From positions 1 to 6,947 of the forward strand of contig CAKPAV010000090.1 in assembly GCA_934133115.1 (NCBI GenBank): DNA of 6,947 nt, written 5' to 3'. This document shows positions 6,631 to 6,947 of this stretch, in pieces (the first letter of the stretch is position 1; the number at the start of each line of letters is the position of its first letter). Origin of the DNA: an uncultured Bacilli bacterium (lineage in GTDB: Bacteria; Bacillota_I; Bacilli_A; RFN20; CAG-826). The position numbers and the translations under genes were made by a program. The notes beneath the pieces were generated by a model that was not told the origin of the DNA, ran no database searches, and was given only the letters and a program-made list of their open reading frames with translations.

Positions 6631-6947
6631 ATGAAAAACGAGCTTTTAGACAAGGGCATTATACTCCCGTCCGGCGAAATCGGCAAGGATAAGATAAACC
6701 TTGTAGCCGGGGCAATCACGCAGCCATTCGCAGAAATGGTATGGGTAACGACGGGCGGCGACATGGAAACCATAAACCGCTTGACAGATATTCTTGTTAC
6801 CATGAACACTCCCGCCGACCGGGGGAAGCTGTTCAAAATCATCAAAATGCTCTACGGGCTTATGGGCTTACCCTTTTCCGGGGAAGCCGAGCCTATGGAC
6901 GCAGACCCCGCCGTTTTGGAATACTTCATTTTTTCCTTTACGGCAGA
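6631..6947 (+). CDS. unrecognised protein of the putative element, 3' end outside the window
   Basis: The frame is open for 105 codons and runs off the window edge. The start is well supported: GGAGG (6621-6625) lies five bases before the ATG. I do not recognise the family. What can be seen is a soluble-looking protein with no signal peptide. An N-terminal strand-like stretch is followed by a Gly/Asp-containing helical region with TGGDMETINRLTDILVTM (41-58), a basic amphipathic segment, GKLFKIIKMLYGLMGLPF (65-82), and an acidic stretch around EAEPMDADPAVLEYF (85-99). About 50% G+C and use of GGC/GCC/CCC codons set it apart from parC. It reads away from the junction into the element, so it is probably the first gene of an element operon. 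A six-codon frame (6614-6634) overlaps its start as ATGA, but its AGG AGG codons are simply the ribosome site. Confidence 0.7.
   Translation, partial: MKNELLDKGIILPSGEIGKDKINLVAGAITQPFAEMVWVTTGGDMETINRLTDILVTMNTPADRGKLFKIIKMLYGLMGLPFSGEAEPMDADPAVLEYFIFSFTA

Larger units (their letters stand above)
6455..6947. mobile_element. putative left end of an integrated element (partial)
   Basis: From roughly 6450 onward the base composition rises sharply. A hand count of 6631-6947 gives about 159 G+C in 317 bases (50%), and codons shift to GGC, GCC, CCC and ACG types rare in the upstream genes. The segment begins within the remnant of a host gene and just past a T6 tract. AT-rich targets of this kind suit Tn916/Tn1549-type tyrosine recombinase elements, but no integrase is in view, so the class is inferred. 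Positions 6455-6630 hold no gene: they contain short direct repeats, a long imperfect hairpin and the leader of the inward-reading gene at 6631. The exact boundary is uncertain (about 6440-6495), and no duplicated target can be seen because the other end is outside the window. An assembly join is the main alternative. Confidence 0.55.

Noticed and set aside
6614..6634. Six-codon frame overlapping the element gene start, possible leader peptide
   Set aside because: It has no ribosome site of its own, and its AGG AGG codons coincide with the Shine-Dalgarno sequence of the real gene.
6606..6845. Minus-strand frame opposite the element gene
   Set aside because: It has no ribosome site or recognisable content, and the plus-strand frame has a strong start and runs open to the window edge.

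Overview
The window has two parts with different origins. Positions 1 to about 6450 are AT-rich chromosome from a low-GC Gram-positive bacterium. The gene set (a SpoIIIAH-like protein, a YneF/UPF0154 protein, PlsY, and a Gram-positive type ParE-ParC pair) and the strong GGAGG-type ribosome sites point to Bacillota. The AT bias and a sporulation-family protein would fit an Erysipelotrichia-like or related Bacilli lineage, but that placement is only an inference. All long frames read with the standard code.

Layout: a SpoIIIAH-like membrane protein (91-576, +), a YneF-like small membrane protein with its own extended -10 promoter (641-886, +), and a perfect 18-bp terminator hairpin shared with the convergent plsY (979-1665, -). 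The plsY-parE intergenic region is divergent, and the two predicted -35 boxes lie side by side. parE (1774-3723, +) and parC (3723-6329, +) overlap by one base and encode the two subunits of topoisomerase IV, the chromosome decatenase. A strong terminator follows parC at 6351-6388. plsY beside parE-parC is a neighbourhood also known from Bacillus subtilis, so this part is ordinary core genome.

After the parC terminator a host gene appears to begin (ribosome site plus ATG at 6407), but its frame closes after 15 codons. At about that point base composition changes abruptly. A hand count gives about 50% G+C over 6631-6947, against visibly AT-rich sequence before it. The right-hand segment starts with hairpins and short direct repeats. 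It then carries a well-started, unrecognised gene (6631 onward) that runs off the window. The best reading is the left end of a horizontally acquired element, probably an integrative element from a higher-GC gut-type Clostridia donor, inserted in the 5' end of a host gene. An assembly chimera cannot be excluded from sequence alone.

Points deserving a second look are the junction and its repeats, the unknown element gene, ParC residues at the quinolone-determining positions (Thr91 and Ser95, the latter replacing the usual acidic residue), and a sliding-clamp-like QISIF motif at the ParC C-terminus. I found no CRISPR array, tRNA, rRNA or complete insertion sequence.
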